NCBI RefSeq assembly: GCF_027172205.1
Contig: NC_070614.1
Coordinates: forward strand, 33,656,001 to 33,720,000
DNA from: Podarcis raffonei
Lineage: Eukaryota > Chordata > Lepidosauria > Squamata > Lacertidae
Direction: 5' to 3'
Length of the DNA: 64,000 bases
A program made the position numbers and the translations under genes. The notes under the pieces are model-generated. The model was not told the origin of the DNA and did not search any database. It saw nothing but the letters and a program-made list of their open reading frames with translations. Positions 1-10,761 of the stretch are shown one piece after another (position 1 is the first letter of the stretch; every line of letters starts with the position of its first letter).

Positions 1-741
1 TGGTCCTGGGGCTTTCCTCTTTTTCAGTTCTGTTATTACCTCCTTGATCTCCTCGATGTCAATCGGGGTGTTCAGCCTCTCTGTTGCTTCTGTCGGGATC
101 TTTTGCACCTCTTTCTCTTTTAAATATCTTTCTATTTTCCTCATGTTGTTCTTTTCTTTGTTCCTATACAATTGTCTGTAAAAGTCCAGGAATCCTTTTT
201 TAATACCTTTAGGGCTGATTATCTCTTCTCCTTCCACTTTAATTTTGTTTATTGTACTTTGTCCTTCCCTTTTCTTGATCTGCCAAGCAAGCCATTTTCC
301 TGATTTGTTTGCAAATTCAAAGTTCTTTTGTCTTAATTTTTTAATGTTCCATTCCACCTCTTTGTTTATTATCATTGCAAATTGGGTTTGCAAGACCTTG
401 ATGCTTTGTTTAATTCTTGTATTGTTTGGTTTTTTAATTAGTTTTTGTTCATTTCCATAATTTGTTTTAAAATCTCTTTCTTTTCTTTCTCTCTGTTCTT
501 CTTTTTGATTGAATTTTGTTGTATAAGAAACCCTCTCATCACCGCCTTGCTTGCATCCCACACTATACTCATCTTCATTCCTTTGTTACAATTGTCCACA
601 AAATATTCATTCAGTTTCTTCTGCGCCTCTTGTACAAATTTTTGATCATCAAATAGATAATCATTCGTTCTCCATCTGAATGTTCTTTCTTCAAAGCCTT
701 TGAGTTCTAACTTGATCGGACTATGATCTGAGATTACTCTT
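1..741 (-). pseudogene. L1 ORF2 continuation after the nested insertion
   Basis: On the minus strand the frame reads IEPRVISDHSPIKLEL, carrying the SDHxP motif that completes the L1 endonuclease, then continues through TFRWRTNDYLFDD and a Lys/Glu-rich stretch toward the reverse transcriptase before reaching a stop after EMNKN near position 430. The junction with the upstream half lies in the 12-bp sequence duplicated by the nested element. The reverse transcriptase itself would be to the left of the window. Confidence 0.75.
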
Positions 742-753
742 GGTTCAATTTCC

Positions 754-2548
754 TTTTTTAAAAAAAGATATTTATTAAAATTTTCCTTTGTAATACATTA
801 AAAAATCAAAAAAGAAAAAACAAAAAATTTTAAAAACACATAGAATTCACAATCCTTATTTTCAATAACATATTTCCCTGATTTCCCCACACCTCCCCCT
901 CTTGTATTCCAATTCCAATTGTTGGTTCAACAAGTTCTTATCCCTAATTTTTATATTTAGTTCCTTTTAAAAAACCAATTTTGCCTTATAAACATCAATA
1001 GTTATACATCAGTGCTTATTCTTAAAACCTTTTTCTAAAGTCGGCCTAAATTCCCTTCCACGATTTCCTCAATTCTCATGCAAATAACAAAAGTAAAAAC
1101 AAAACAGATTATAGTTATACACCCTTTGGATTCCTAAACTCCACCCCCCCTCCTGGTTTCAATCCCCAACAAACGTCCATCAGTCAGTCTACTATCAGCC
1201 TGGAGATCTCACGTCAGAGGCTCTTAATTCTCTCTCAGTTCCTCTCTGCCGGGTTTTTTTGATATTCCTTGGTATTAAGCACCAAATCTCGGAGAAGCAC
1301 TAATCCAATAGGGTCCATGTTTCTTCCAGCCAGACCTCCATACTTAAAAGTGGAGCCTGGATCTTGTTTCTTACTCCTTTCAAGTCCAAATGTCGCCAAA
1401 GCTCCAACTTCCGCCTTAATCAAATTTGTAATCCTTGGGTCTTCCGATCTCCACATAAGGAGATCTCTCCATTCTTCAGTCTCCAATTCAGACCAAATTT
1501 TCACCATCAAGTTCTTATTTTCCTTTGTAAACATCATGTCAGGCCTCTGGCCCTCCTTTATTTTCTGTAACATTACATCTCCTCCTTCCTTTTCCTCAGG
1601 AACAACAAATATCTCTTTCTTCACACTCTCAAAACTCTCAAGTTTCTCTTCTTGTCCAGCTGCATGGGCTTCCTGAGTCAATTCCTTATCAAATTCAATG
1701 GATTTGTTTACTGTTAAGTCCAGAGTTGCAACATTTGTAGCCAAAACATCAATTTGGCCTTGTAGCTTTCCCAAGAGAACAAAGACTCTGTCCAATTCAG
1801 CTTGAATTTTTCCTCCTTCAGCCATTCTTGTAATGTCCCAAAATCCCCTCTAGAGGGATTATGGTTACTTAGTATTCCTTCCAGTTCAAATCCAAAAATC
1901 AAATTAGTTTGTATCAGCTGTCAAACTCTTCGATGTCTTTTCAACAGGCTCTCTCGCGGATCACTCCCGGGTCCGGGGGGGTGGCACTTCAGCTCCCAAA
2001 ATTAGCTCTTATCCTCCAGTAAAATTTCTTCTAGTGCCAAATCGTGAAATTAATGTCTTTTACCCAATAATAAAAGAAAGAATTCTCTCGACCTTAGTTA
2101 GCAGGTCCTTGCTTTAGATTGTTTACAAGACGGGGGAGACGGACTTCCTGTTTGCGCCTTCCCCGATCGTGCCTAATTTACAAAAATTTCCTTAAAAATC
2201 CAATTTCCTTAGTACTCACGGGTTGTTATTTTAGAGTCCAAATCACAAGAAGAAGTCAGCGCTCTCCGGCCATGGCAGCGCGGCTTCACTCCGCAGGAGA
2301 AGCAGTCAACTCTCAGCACCGCGCCGCTCACCCGTCCCCCGTTCCGAAGCCTTTAAAAAGGCTCCTTCGCAGGTCGGGGGGGCGCAAATGGTGCCTGCCG
2401 AGTCACCAGGTTCACAGGCTTCACCGCCTGTGATTTTCATGGGTCCCCGCGTCGCCGCAGCGGTAAGACCCTAATCCTGTGGAGCCGATTCCCTCTGGAG
2501 CTCGAAGGGAATCCGCCATTAGCCGATGGCGCTAACCCGGAAGTCCCC
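754..2548 (-). mobile_element. ORF1-only (HAL1-like) non-autonomous retroelement nested in the L1
   Basis: A 1,795-bp insertion inside L1 ORF2, flanked by a perfect 12-bp direct repeat GGTTCAATTTCC at 742-753 and 2549-2560. On the minus strand it begins with a GC-rich 5' UTR (CGGGGACTTCCGGGTT...), has one 196-codon ORF (1825-1235), a roughly 480-bp AT-rich 3' UTR, an AATAAA and a short A-rich end. No reverse transcriptase is present between the ORF and the 3' end, so it must have been mobilised in trans, probably by L1 given the long target-site duplication and A-rich tail. This ORF1-only layout recalls HAL1 elements of mammals. I do not know a named squamate family for it. Confidence 0.7.
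1235..1825 (-). CDS. Single ORF of the nested element (196 aa, coiled-coil start)
   Basis: Begins MAEGGKIQAELDRVF and runs 196 codons. Residues 1-45 show a heptad pattern (VFVLLGKLQGQIDVLATNVATL) compatible with a short coiled coil; the middle is acidic; the C-terminal half has the motif STFKYGGLAGRNMDPIG. I see no RRM like that of the outer L1's ORF1 and no zinc knuckle. It may be a truncated or highly diverged ORF1-type chaperone. The frame has no internal stop, consistent with a younger insertion than the broken ORF2 around it. Function unknown. Confidence 0.55.
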   Translation of the reverse strand: MAEGGKIQAELDRVFVLLGKLQGQIDVLATNVATLDLTVNKSIEFDKELTQEAHAAGQEEKLESFESVKKEIFVVPEEKEGGDVMLQKIKEGQRPDMMFTKENKNLMVKIWSELETEEWRDLLMWRSEDPRITNLIKAEVGALATFGLERSKKQDPGSTFKYGGLAGRNMDPIGLVLLRDLVLNTKEYQKNPAERN

Positions 2549-2560
2549 GGTTCAATTTCC

Positions 2561-3231
2561 ACTTGAAGGATTCTTGGGGTTAATTCGCTTGAAATCCAAA
2601 TTTGATCAATTCTAGACATCGACTGATTTGGTTCTGAATAAAATGTAAATTGTTTTTCCAATGGGTATCTTAGCCTCCAAATGTCTATTAAATTATTTTT
2701 TATAATTTAAATTATTAAACTATTTTTTACCATTTCAAAAAATGTTTTGGGTAGTTTACCTTCTTTCGTTCCACTGTCTCTCAGTCTATCCATTTCTGTT
2801 GAAACTACCCCATTCATATCTCCCATCACAATTATCTTTTGGTCCACATATTCCAACAATTTTTCTTCCAAACTTTTGTAAAAATCAGTTTTATTTCCAT
2901 TAGGTGCGTAGATCCCGACAATTATTAATTTTTCACCTTGCCAGTTAATTTGAACAGCAATAATTCTTCCTTCTTCATCCTTAAAAATTTGCTGGGCTTC
3001 AATTTTACTTTTTATATACAGAATCACTCCTCTTTTCTTTTCTTTGTCTGAAGATATAAATTCGTTTCCGAGTCTTTTGTTAATCAGAATTTTCCTGTGC
3101 CTTTTTGCCACATGTGTCTCCTGCAGACAGATTATATCTAAGTTTTTTTTTCTTTAGAAATTGTTCCACCTTATTCCGTTTTTTTTGTCGTTCAGTCCAT
3201 TAATGTTCCAATTCCATATTTTTAACGCCAT
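2561..3231 (-). pseudogene. L1 ORF2, endonuclease N-terminal part (broken)
   Basis: Starts at an ATG reading MALKIWNWNINGLND, the usual L1 endonuclease opening. Further motifs follow: LQETH (catalytic Glu), VGIYAPNG, VMGDMNGV (catalytic Asp/Asn) and SRIDQIWIS. An in-frame TAA lies 25 codons in, and a short AT-rich duplication near 2700 adds another break, so this is not functional. The reading continues across the nested insertion at 1-741, where the catalytic SDH triplet appears. The apurinic-type endonuclease of L1 nicks TTTT/AA-like sites to prime reverse transcription. Confidence 0.85.
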
Positions 3232-3435
3232 ATTGTTTCCAATTAATAAAAATGATAATAATTTTTCCTCTAATTTATTTTATTATAGTCTTTCTTCTTC
3301 TTCTTCTTCTTCTTCTTCTTCTTCTTCTTCTTCTTCGTCGTCGTCAGGCTTTTCTCCAATTTTCATCTTCTCCCACAAATCCTTCACTCCTTTAACATCC
3401 ACTCCTCCTGTTGCTCCTTTGACTTCTTCTTCTTC

Positions 3436-4308
3436 CTATGTTAGTAATTCTTTATATTTTCTCTGGAATTTGCCTATCTGTTCCGGGCTGGTCAGTCTGT
3501 GCCTCTTATTTTTGTAAATAAAAGAGATTCCTTCCGGGAACTCCCATTTGAATTCTATATTGTTCTTTTTGAGAATTTGCACCTGTGGCTTGTAGGGGTC
3601 TCTCCATTTTAACAATCTAATTGGAATATCTTTAAAGATGATTATGTAACTGCCATCTATAGATAATCTTTTTTCTCTATTTTTTTGAAGTACCAAATTT
3701 CTCATGTCTCTATCCTTAAAAGTTATAAGACAGTCCCCTGGAAATTTTCTTGCCTTAGTCGTTCTCACTTTCATTCTGAAAGCATTCTGTACCGTACTTG
3801 CCACCTCCTCTACTTGTAACTCCAACCATTGTGCCAATTCTGTTACTAATTTTTGTCTGATATTCTCACCTTGGCTTTCTGGTACCCCCCTCAGCCTTAA
3901 GTTGACTTCCCGTTGCCGAAGTTCATTCATGGAGATCACATCCCACATTTCTTCTTGTGATTTATTGGTTTCCAAGAGACCTACCCTGATTTTGTCATCT
4001 TCACGTTTCAATTCCTTCATTTCCAATTTCGTCCTTTTCATTCCTTCCTCTAACGCATGAGTTCTTTTGGATACCTCTTTAATTTGCCCTTTCAGTTCAT
4101 TTACTGTTTCATCTATTTTCTTGTCCATTTTCCCAATCTTTGAGTCCACCTGTTCTATTTTTGTTTCCAAATTCTTCTCACTTTGTCTGATCTCTGCGAA
4201 CATTTTTAATATTTCTGTTCTGAAATCTGATTCTTGCTTAGACCCCTTTCTTTCTGCTGGAGTCCCCCCATCCCCACCTTTCTTTGGTGGATGAGACATT
4301 TTGTACAA
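3436..4308 (-). CDS. L1 ORF1 protein (RNA-binding, coiled coil), open
   Basis: 290-residue open frame. A basic, low-complexity N-terminus (residues 1-25) is followed by a long heptad-rich coiled coil (about 30-125, rich in K/E with regular I/L/M), then a region beginning near NLRLRGVPES (about residue 137) that matches the L1 ORF1 RRM, and a basic C-terminal domain ending with YKNKRHRLTSPEQ and KYKELLT. In L1 biology ORF1p trimerises through the coiled coil, coats the element's RNA and acts as a nucleic-acid chaperone. Length is slightly below mammalian ORF1p (about 338 aa). No stop or frameshift interrupts it, unlike ORF2 downstream, so the copy is not very old. It is element cargo, not a host gene. 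Confidence 0.85.
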   Translation of the reverse strand: MYKMSHPPKKGGDGGTPAERKGSKQESDFRTEILKMFAEIRQSEKNLETKIEQVDSKIGKMDKKIDETVNELKGQIKEVSKRTHALEEGMKRTKLEMKELKREDDKIRVGLLETNKSQEEMWDVISMNELRQREVNLRLRGVPESQGENIRQKLVTELAQWLELQVEEVASTVQNAFRMKVRTTKARKFPGDCLITFKDRDMRNLVLQKNREKRLSIDGSYIIIFKDIPIRLLKWRDPYKPQVQILKKNNIEFKWEFPEGISFIYKNKRHRLTSPEQIGKFQRKYKELLT

Positions 4309-6234
4309 ATATGTTAGTAGTGCACCAATTAAATATAAAACCTATTTCAATATTAGAATCACCAATCCCAAAAAAAGAAAATATAAATCAGTTTTGCAAA
4401 TATTTTACAAAGCTCAGAGCAAATTCCAATTAATTAAGTTCACTAAAGTTCAGTATATTTGGTTCTGATGTATTTATAATAAATCGTTTTGAATAAAGTT
4501 CCAATATCTTCATCTTGTTGCCACCAATTAGGCTAATCCACCGAATAGGATAATCCGAAAGCCCCCCAAAAAAGAAACCAAAATTCAAATTGTAATCGCT
4601 CCAGGGGTATCCAAAGTTTAAGTTGAAATCAGATGCTTAGATCAATTCTTAAATCTTCATGCCTCCATTTAGGCTATTCCTTATAGGGTCGTTTGTAAAG
4701 TATTTTTTTAGAACCACTCTTAGTCTTCTTGCCCTCAATTGGGCTAAATTCCACAGAGATTCAGACCAGCAAAAGGTTCCAAAAGAAATTCAGGCAGACC
4801 AGAGTTCATCCCCCAAAAGTAAAAATCCAACCTTCAAAAACGACAGGCCGGCCCAGGGAGTCAAGCAAACACCAGAAAAACAAGTTGTAATTTCTCCCCC
4901 ATCCACCAGGAGTCCACCATCTGGCAAAAAGAAAAAGAAAAAGAAAAAAAGTCTGCCCAGCTTTTGTTTTAACTTCCCAAAAACAATGGCAATAGTGGCA
5001 TGTCCATAAAAATTATTTAGAGTTATTTAAGGTTGTCTAAAGTTATTTAAGGTTACGTAAAATCAAAATCCCGAAGGAAAAAGATAGCACAAAAGACGCA
5101 CCTTCTTCCCCCTTCCTCTTCCAAAGCACACAAAGACAATGAGCAATGGAGTCTAAACAATGAAACAATGGAATCTTCCGTTGCGCAGAACTTTCAAAGT
5201 GAAACTAGATTTCCCTTCTTTCCCACTGTCACAAACAGGACTAAAAGTAACAAAATATTATCCCTTTGCTCCCCCTCTACTTTCCTCTTTTGCCAGTTAT
5301 TTTGTATCTTCAAGTGTAATCAGAGAAAGTTAGAGAGGAGAGAGAAACTTTGGCCGCTAGCGTCACTCACGTTTTCCTCCGCTTTGTTTAGATCTCTGCG
5401 TCCGCGATGATTTCAGATAAGAATTGAGCTCTTTTTTTACTTCCTTTTGTTCGAATCTTTCCTTAAATGACATCCAGATTACTTTTGTCCTTTTTTGAGC
5501 TCAAATTTCCTTTTTTTGAGAATCCAGCGCTTCTCCTACAGGCTCGGGGCTTCGCTTTTTCGGAGATAGCTATGGCTTCCCTCAGCCCGCTTCTCCCCCC
5601 GCCGTACTCTTCGCTCCAAACCGGAGTTACCTGACGGCCGGGAGGTCCGCGTTTTGGCTCCGCGGGAACCAGTGTATCTGAACACCCTCCAGATACTTTT
5701 CAGGGGACCATGGCGCCCTGTGGAACCCCTATTTTCTCCGAAAAGCTCGGGATTCTCCGCTGGGAAGAAATCCCCGCCTGAGTCGGAGTCGCGCTGAACC
5801 GGAAGTCATATAACTTACTTTTTTCTCCCTCCCCTCAGTCTTTCCATACTTTCCAATCCAGCTGTATTATTATTTTTTGTATCTTCTCTTCGAGTCCATT
5901 TCTTTCTATCTCTTTCTATACTGCATAATGCTCATATCCATTCAATTATATGGGCCACATTTTAAATGACATTTATTTCTTTATATTGATTGATTTAAAA
6001 ATGTTCTTTAATAGTAATTTCAGCTGTATCTCTGATTTTGCTGTTCAAAGAGATCCATTGCTATTGGAGTGTGACTTCAGAGGTGGATTTAGGTTAGTAC
6101 TACTGGATCCACCACACCGGGCACCAAGCTTAGGGGGCATTTGAATGCATCACAACTAGGAATAGTGTATTGGTGACTGGCTGATAGATTTTACAGAGAT
6201 TTTAGTTCAATGTGGCTTTCTTGAGCAGCACATA

Positions 6235-6600
6235 CACAGTTACCACAGTCTGTCCCACTGTCAGACATCTCTTACCATCAGAAAGTTCTTCGTAATGCTT
6301 AGTTGCAATCTCCTTTCTTTTAACTTGAAGCCTTTGATTTTTGTCCTACGCTCCAGAGTAGGAGAAAACAAGCTTGTTCCATCTTCTGTGTGAGAGCTCT
6401 TTAGATATTGAAGGATGGCTATCATATCTCCTCTCAGTCTCCTCTTATCCAGAGCTTTCATCCATCCTGCATTTTTCAGCAATTGGTTTGGAGAAGCCTT
6501 ACTGCCTCCAACCTTGGAGGCTGTGTATAGACATGACGAGTGGCCATTTTGATCACCTAATTCTCCATGAAGTTGTTTAATCCACTTTTAGAGCCATTCA
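6235..6600 (-). mobile_element. CR1-like LINE 3' fragment (unit 1)
   Basis: On the minus strand it reads LDKRRLRGDMIAILQYLKS followed by GTSLFSPTLERRTK and RLQLSITKNFLM, the C-terminal signature of CR1-type ORF2 (compare the CR1 copy at 40896-41232). Old and diverged; the duplicate is at 22495-22860. Confidence 0.6.
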
Positions 6601-6627
6601 AGTTACTGGCTATCACTGCCTTCTGTT

Positions 6628-6790
6628 GCTTGAAACCATGCAGGGTGTGGGCTGGGCTGGGGCCTGCTCTTGTGCTTGAGTCCCACTTGTGTGTTTCCTT
6701 CAGGCATCTGGTAGGCCACTGTGGGAACAGGATGCTGGACTAGAAGGCCCATTGGCCTGACCCAGCAGGCTAATTTTATATTATCTTATG
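6628..6790 (+). mobile_element. CR1/L3-type LINE 3' tail (unit 1)
   Basis: Contains the tail phrase GGCATCTGGTAGGCCACTGT, then GGATGCTGGACTAGAAGGCC, CCAGCAGGCT and TTATCTTATGAATA, typical of CR1/L3-group 3' ends in reptiles. A second, longer copy of the same tail lies at 7045-7350. Confidence 0.6.
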
Positions 6791-7044
6791 AATATGGGCA
6801 GTTCTCTGAATTAACTGCTGTGTAAAGAAGTCAAGGACACTTCAAGGAATAAGAAGAATGGTCCTCTTGTGGATTACAAATTGCTTAAGTTACAGCAAGC
6901 AAATAGTAGGAATAAATTGAGAGTTCACCAAATAGACAGAAGTAAAAAAATGGAGTCCCCCGAGGAGGAGTATTGGGATCTGTGCTTTTTAACAAAAGTT
7001 ATCTAACTCTAGATTAACGATCTAGAACTTTGGAAATACAACCT

Positions 7045-7350
7045 TAGGAGGCAGCAATGAACACAAATTTGGATGCCTTTAAAAGAGAATTGGACAATTT
7101 TTGGAGGATAAGACTATCAATGGCTGCTAATCAAAATGGCTATGCTCTGCATTCATGGGCAGAGTGAGTAATGATTCTAAATATCAGTTGCTGGAAGCTA
7201 CAGAATGGGAGAGTGGACATCCAATTGAATCCTACTTGCTTGTTTCTTCCAGGCATGTGGTTGGCTACTGTCAGGACAGAATGCTGGATTACATGTGCTG
7301 TTGATTACATGTGCCTGCTATCCAGCAGGCTGTTCTTATGTTCTTTGCTT
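7045..7350 (+). mobile_element. CR1/L3-type LINE 3' tail, second copy (unit 1)
   Basis: Longer version of the tail: GCCTTTAAAAGAGAATTGGA, then GCTATGCTCTGCATTCATGG and GGCATGTGGTTGGCTACTGT, ending CCAGCAGGCTGTTCTTATG. The last part matches 6628-6790. It separates the gene 1 promoter region from older repeats; 7351-7584 shows nothing I recognise. Confidence 0.6.
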
Positions 7351-7584
7351 TTAGCTAATAATTCATCCACTCAAATGACCTCAAAGTTGGGTTATGCTAT
7401 CATAAAATTGCAATAACAGTCCTTGAAATAGAGTGGAATATTGCCTAGAATGCAGAGTAAACCAGAAACTCCAGTAAAAAATAAATTATGGTCAGTATCC
7501 TAAAACTATCCAGCTGTCATAACAATCAGAGAGGCTTATCTATTAAGTTAGATTAAAAATAAGAATACTTTATTCTATTGTTCA

Positions 7585-7893
7585 GCCACAATTAATGTTT
7601 TGCACAATGCAATACACTGAGGAGACATCTTTGAAAACTTTGATTATCACAAAGTATTAGTTGTCCTCCTGCATATTGCCAAATCCCATGTGGATGGATT
7701 TTCTCTGATCACAATCACAATAATTAACAAACTCTGAAAGTAGATATTGAATACTCAGTGCTGGGATGTTGGGTGGTGTAGAGGCAGGGTGACAGCTGTC
7801 AGACTGATCTGTGTGAGATTGCCTTCATTAGAAAGGGTCCAGAGCCAGTGAACAGACTGGACGTTTATTTTGGATTGATGCTGGGCATTCTGC
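7585..7893 (+). promoter_or_regulatory. Conserved upstream block of V2R gene 1 (putative promoter)
   Basis: About 300 bp directly upstream of the start codon that aligns with the upstream regions of genes 2, 4 and 5. The best-kept part is ACAATGCAATAC (about 7612-7623) followed 30-35 bp later by GATTATCACAAAGTATTA. A second patch, AATTAACAAACTCTGAAA, lies near 7720. No clear TATA box is seen. The shared core is the nine bases ATGCAATAC, resembling an octamer/POU half site. Position and conservation suggest promoter or 5' UTR; function is inferred. Confidence 0.55.
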
Positions 7894-8147
7894 ATGAATA
7901 TGTGGCTCAAGATGACGGGGTTGTTTCTTTTGCCTCTGCTTCTCTTGTTTCCGCGACTCCCTCAGACTGACTGTGAGTCACATGCTGTTATGCATACCAT
8001 GGTTGATTCCCCCCAGTTCCCACACCAATATTATCAGTCAGGGGACCTAACGATTGGATTTATGGTTACTCAGTATGGCTACTTATCTGATGAACTATCA
8101 TTCAGGGTACATCCCACAAACGCGTTTCTGGAAGAACTAAAACTTAT
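7894..8147 (+). CDS. V2R gene 1 exon 1 (signal peptide, start of ligand domain)
   Basis: 254 nt from ATG to the donor AT|GTAAGG (phase 2). Encodes the signal peptide and [20 protein letters not shown], the usual V2R N-terminus with the [11 protein letters not shown] motif. Identical at protein level to gene 2 exon 1, with one silent base difference seen. Confidence 0.9.
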
Positions 8148-9434
8148 GTAAGGAGTATGTTTTCTCTGCGTACTTCAGGCCAGGTCATAACTATTACTCC
8201 TTGAAAAAAGTGGTTAAAAATGTCCTTAATGAATTCTGGGTATGTTGTACACATATATCAAGAAGTAAGGCTTCGCACATGCTTGATCTACTCAACAAAC
8301 CCCGGCTATCTCCTCCATGTTAACACACAGGGTTTCCCCTTCTCATTTCCCCTTTCCAGTTGCATTTCTGAAGCCACTTCTATCTTCTGTAATGTAGCCC
8401 TACTTTGCACTGATTTTCACCTTCGTCTTCAAAACCAGGTTTGTGTGTGAGGGGAGGAGAAGGTGCTTTTTTCAGCTAAAGAAGTTTGAGGAAATGGAGG
8501 TGAAGTGAGGCTGAGAAAAAAGTGGTAGGATTTTGAATAAACCGAGGGATTTTTAATAAAGAAATAAATCAAACGAACCACTTTTCGCCAGGAGAAATAG
8601 CAGATATGAGTAGAACACAGAAGCTAAGACTGAAAAGCTAATGCAGAACTTTTCCAAGCTGCCTTTTCACTGCACTCATATCTTGTTTTAAACTGCCACT
8701 CCCCCCCATGTTGAACACTGTTCAGTCTACTGAAACCTTTGCTTTCTTTTAAAATCACCAGATAGTTATTCTGTGTTCCCTTCTCATTGCACTCAGACTT
8801 CTCTGTCTTTCATTCCTCAGCAGCTTCGTATGTGATAGATAACTAATGTGGACCTCCCATATATTCCATTGTACTCAAAGCTATATCTTTGGCAATTTTC
8901 CTCGCAGTTCCTCCCAACCCTGCTTTATTGAAACTTCTACCAGTGTTTAAACCACTGTTTTCCTCCCTTGCAGTGTTGCTCCCTTCTTGCTGCCTTGCCA
9001 GGGCCACTGCTGTTGTGCAACCTGCCTTCAGCTTTGTTTCCCTACCCCACTCTGGTTTCATGCGAAGCCAGGTTTCCTATGTGGCATTACAAATCTTCCA
9101 TCGGGGCTGAACAATGGCATGTGTGTGTGTGTGTGTGTGTTTGGGGGCAGTTGAGTTGAATCTTTAGAAAATGTATAAGAGCATTGTAGTTTCTAATCAA
9201 AACTGACTGAGAATACAATATTTTGTACATTCTCGCGTGCATATTGGCATATTCTACATTTTATATACAACTAATATGATTTTGGATTTATTAATGCTTT
9301 CGCTTTCGAATCTTAAGATCTATGGTTGAGAGCAATAAATGTTTAAGCACTACTATTGTGCATCTTAAGTCATGATATTTATTTATTTATTTATTTATTT
9401 ATTTATTATTCCTCCAATACTGCAAAGTCATATA

Positions 9435-9472
<38 letters not shown>

Positions 9473-9529
9473 CAATCAATCAATCAATCAATCAATCTTT
9501 ATTACGGTCCAGAGACCCAACAAATCATT

Positions 9530-9580
<51 letters not shown>

Positions 9581-10724
9581 GCACAAGATCTCATTTAAAA
9601 CCAGTGCAACATAACAAACACAACTGAAGTATAATACATAAAAGAAGCAAAAATGCATGATGTGTTACCTGACAAGAAGGTTATTAAAACATTGGGGGGG
9701 GGGAGTTGTTAGAAAAATAGTATGCATAGTAATAAACATTTATTAATGTTATGTACTGAGTTGAATAGGATCCAAAATGCAGCAGTCTGAATGATCCTAG
9801 AACAATAGGATCCAAAATGCAGCAGTCTGATTGGTCCTAGAACAATAGGATTCAGAATGCAGCAGTCTGATTGGTCCTAGAACAATGCAGCAGTATGATT
9901 GGTCCGCAGGAGCCACCCAATCCAGCTCCAGGTGGAAGTGAATCCACAACCTGATTGGCCTACAGGAGAATCCCGGATTTAGCCAATCACGTGCAGCCCA
10001 TTGTGTAAACAATGTATATAAAGCAGATATTGTGGGGGAACTTCCATTCCTCCTCACCACTATGAGCTCAATAAAGAGCATGAAATCCACTCTCAACTCC
10101 GAGTATATTTCAATTAATAAAAAGGGGAAATGGAGCCATAGATATTATACCAGTGATCAATCTTTATTAATTGCAAAGTTTTCCAACATCTGGTAGTTTT
10201 CCAACTACCGTGCTAGCTGCTGTTAGTAAATTTGTTATTAAATCCTAACTTACAAAGCAGGCAAGATTCTTTCCTAATATTCCTTCCAATTAGAAGTAAT
10301 CTAACAACTGATGGTTGATGAAGAGCTATATATCTGCCTTAATTAACTCTTTCTTCAGTTCAAGGACAAAGAGCTACCAGCGTATCTTGTCCTTGGCATT
10401 TGCTGTCAAGGAGATAAACGAGAACCCTGAACTTCTACCAAATGTCAGCCTTGGCTTCCACATTTATGACAGTTATACAAATGCAAGGATGACTCATCAG
10501 AACACCCTGAAACTTCTTTCCAGTCATAAAACCGTAGTCCCCAACTTCAAATGCAATAAGCAGAAGAATCTGATGGCCGTCATTGGAGGACTCGACTCTG
10601 AAATCTCCCTTTACATGGCTACTCTTTTAGGCATCTACAAGATTCCACAGGTAAAATATTTGGATTGGCTATGCAACTGTCCCACATGGAAACCCAGCCA
10701 GATGGGCGGGATATAAATAATACC

Positions 10725-10761
<37 letters not shown>

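Larger units (their letters stand above)
1..5808 (-). mobile_element. L1-clade LINE, 5' end complete, 3' end outside the window
   Basis: Read on the minus strand this is an L1 retrotransposon: a GC-rich 5' UTR (about 5808 down to 4309), ORF1 (4308-3436), a short inter-ORF stretch with a (GAA)n run (about 3340-3293), then ORF2 starting at 3231. Only the endonuclease part and a little beyond lie in the window. ORF2 is interrupted by another retroelement at 754-2548. The 5' end coincides with the left edge of homology between the two V2R duplication units, so the L1 probably inserted into unit 1. ORF1 is open for 290 codons, but ORF2 carries in-frame stops, so the copy is dead. L1 assignment rests on the ORF1 layout and the ORF2 endonuclease motifs. 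Confidence 0.88.

Noticed and set aside
4659-5009. 116-codon frame with a Lys-rich run
   Set aside because: Antisense to the L1 5' UTR, low complexity, no homologue recognised.
1-5808. Active L1
   Set aside because: ORF1 is open, but ORF2 contains stops and a 1.8-kb insertion.
9471-9575. CRISPR-like or satellite array in the ATCA/TA tracts
   Set aside because: Simple microsatellites without spacers, in a vertebrate intron.
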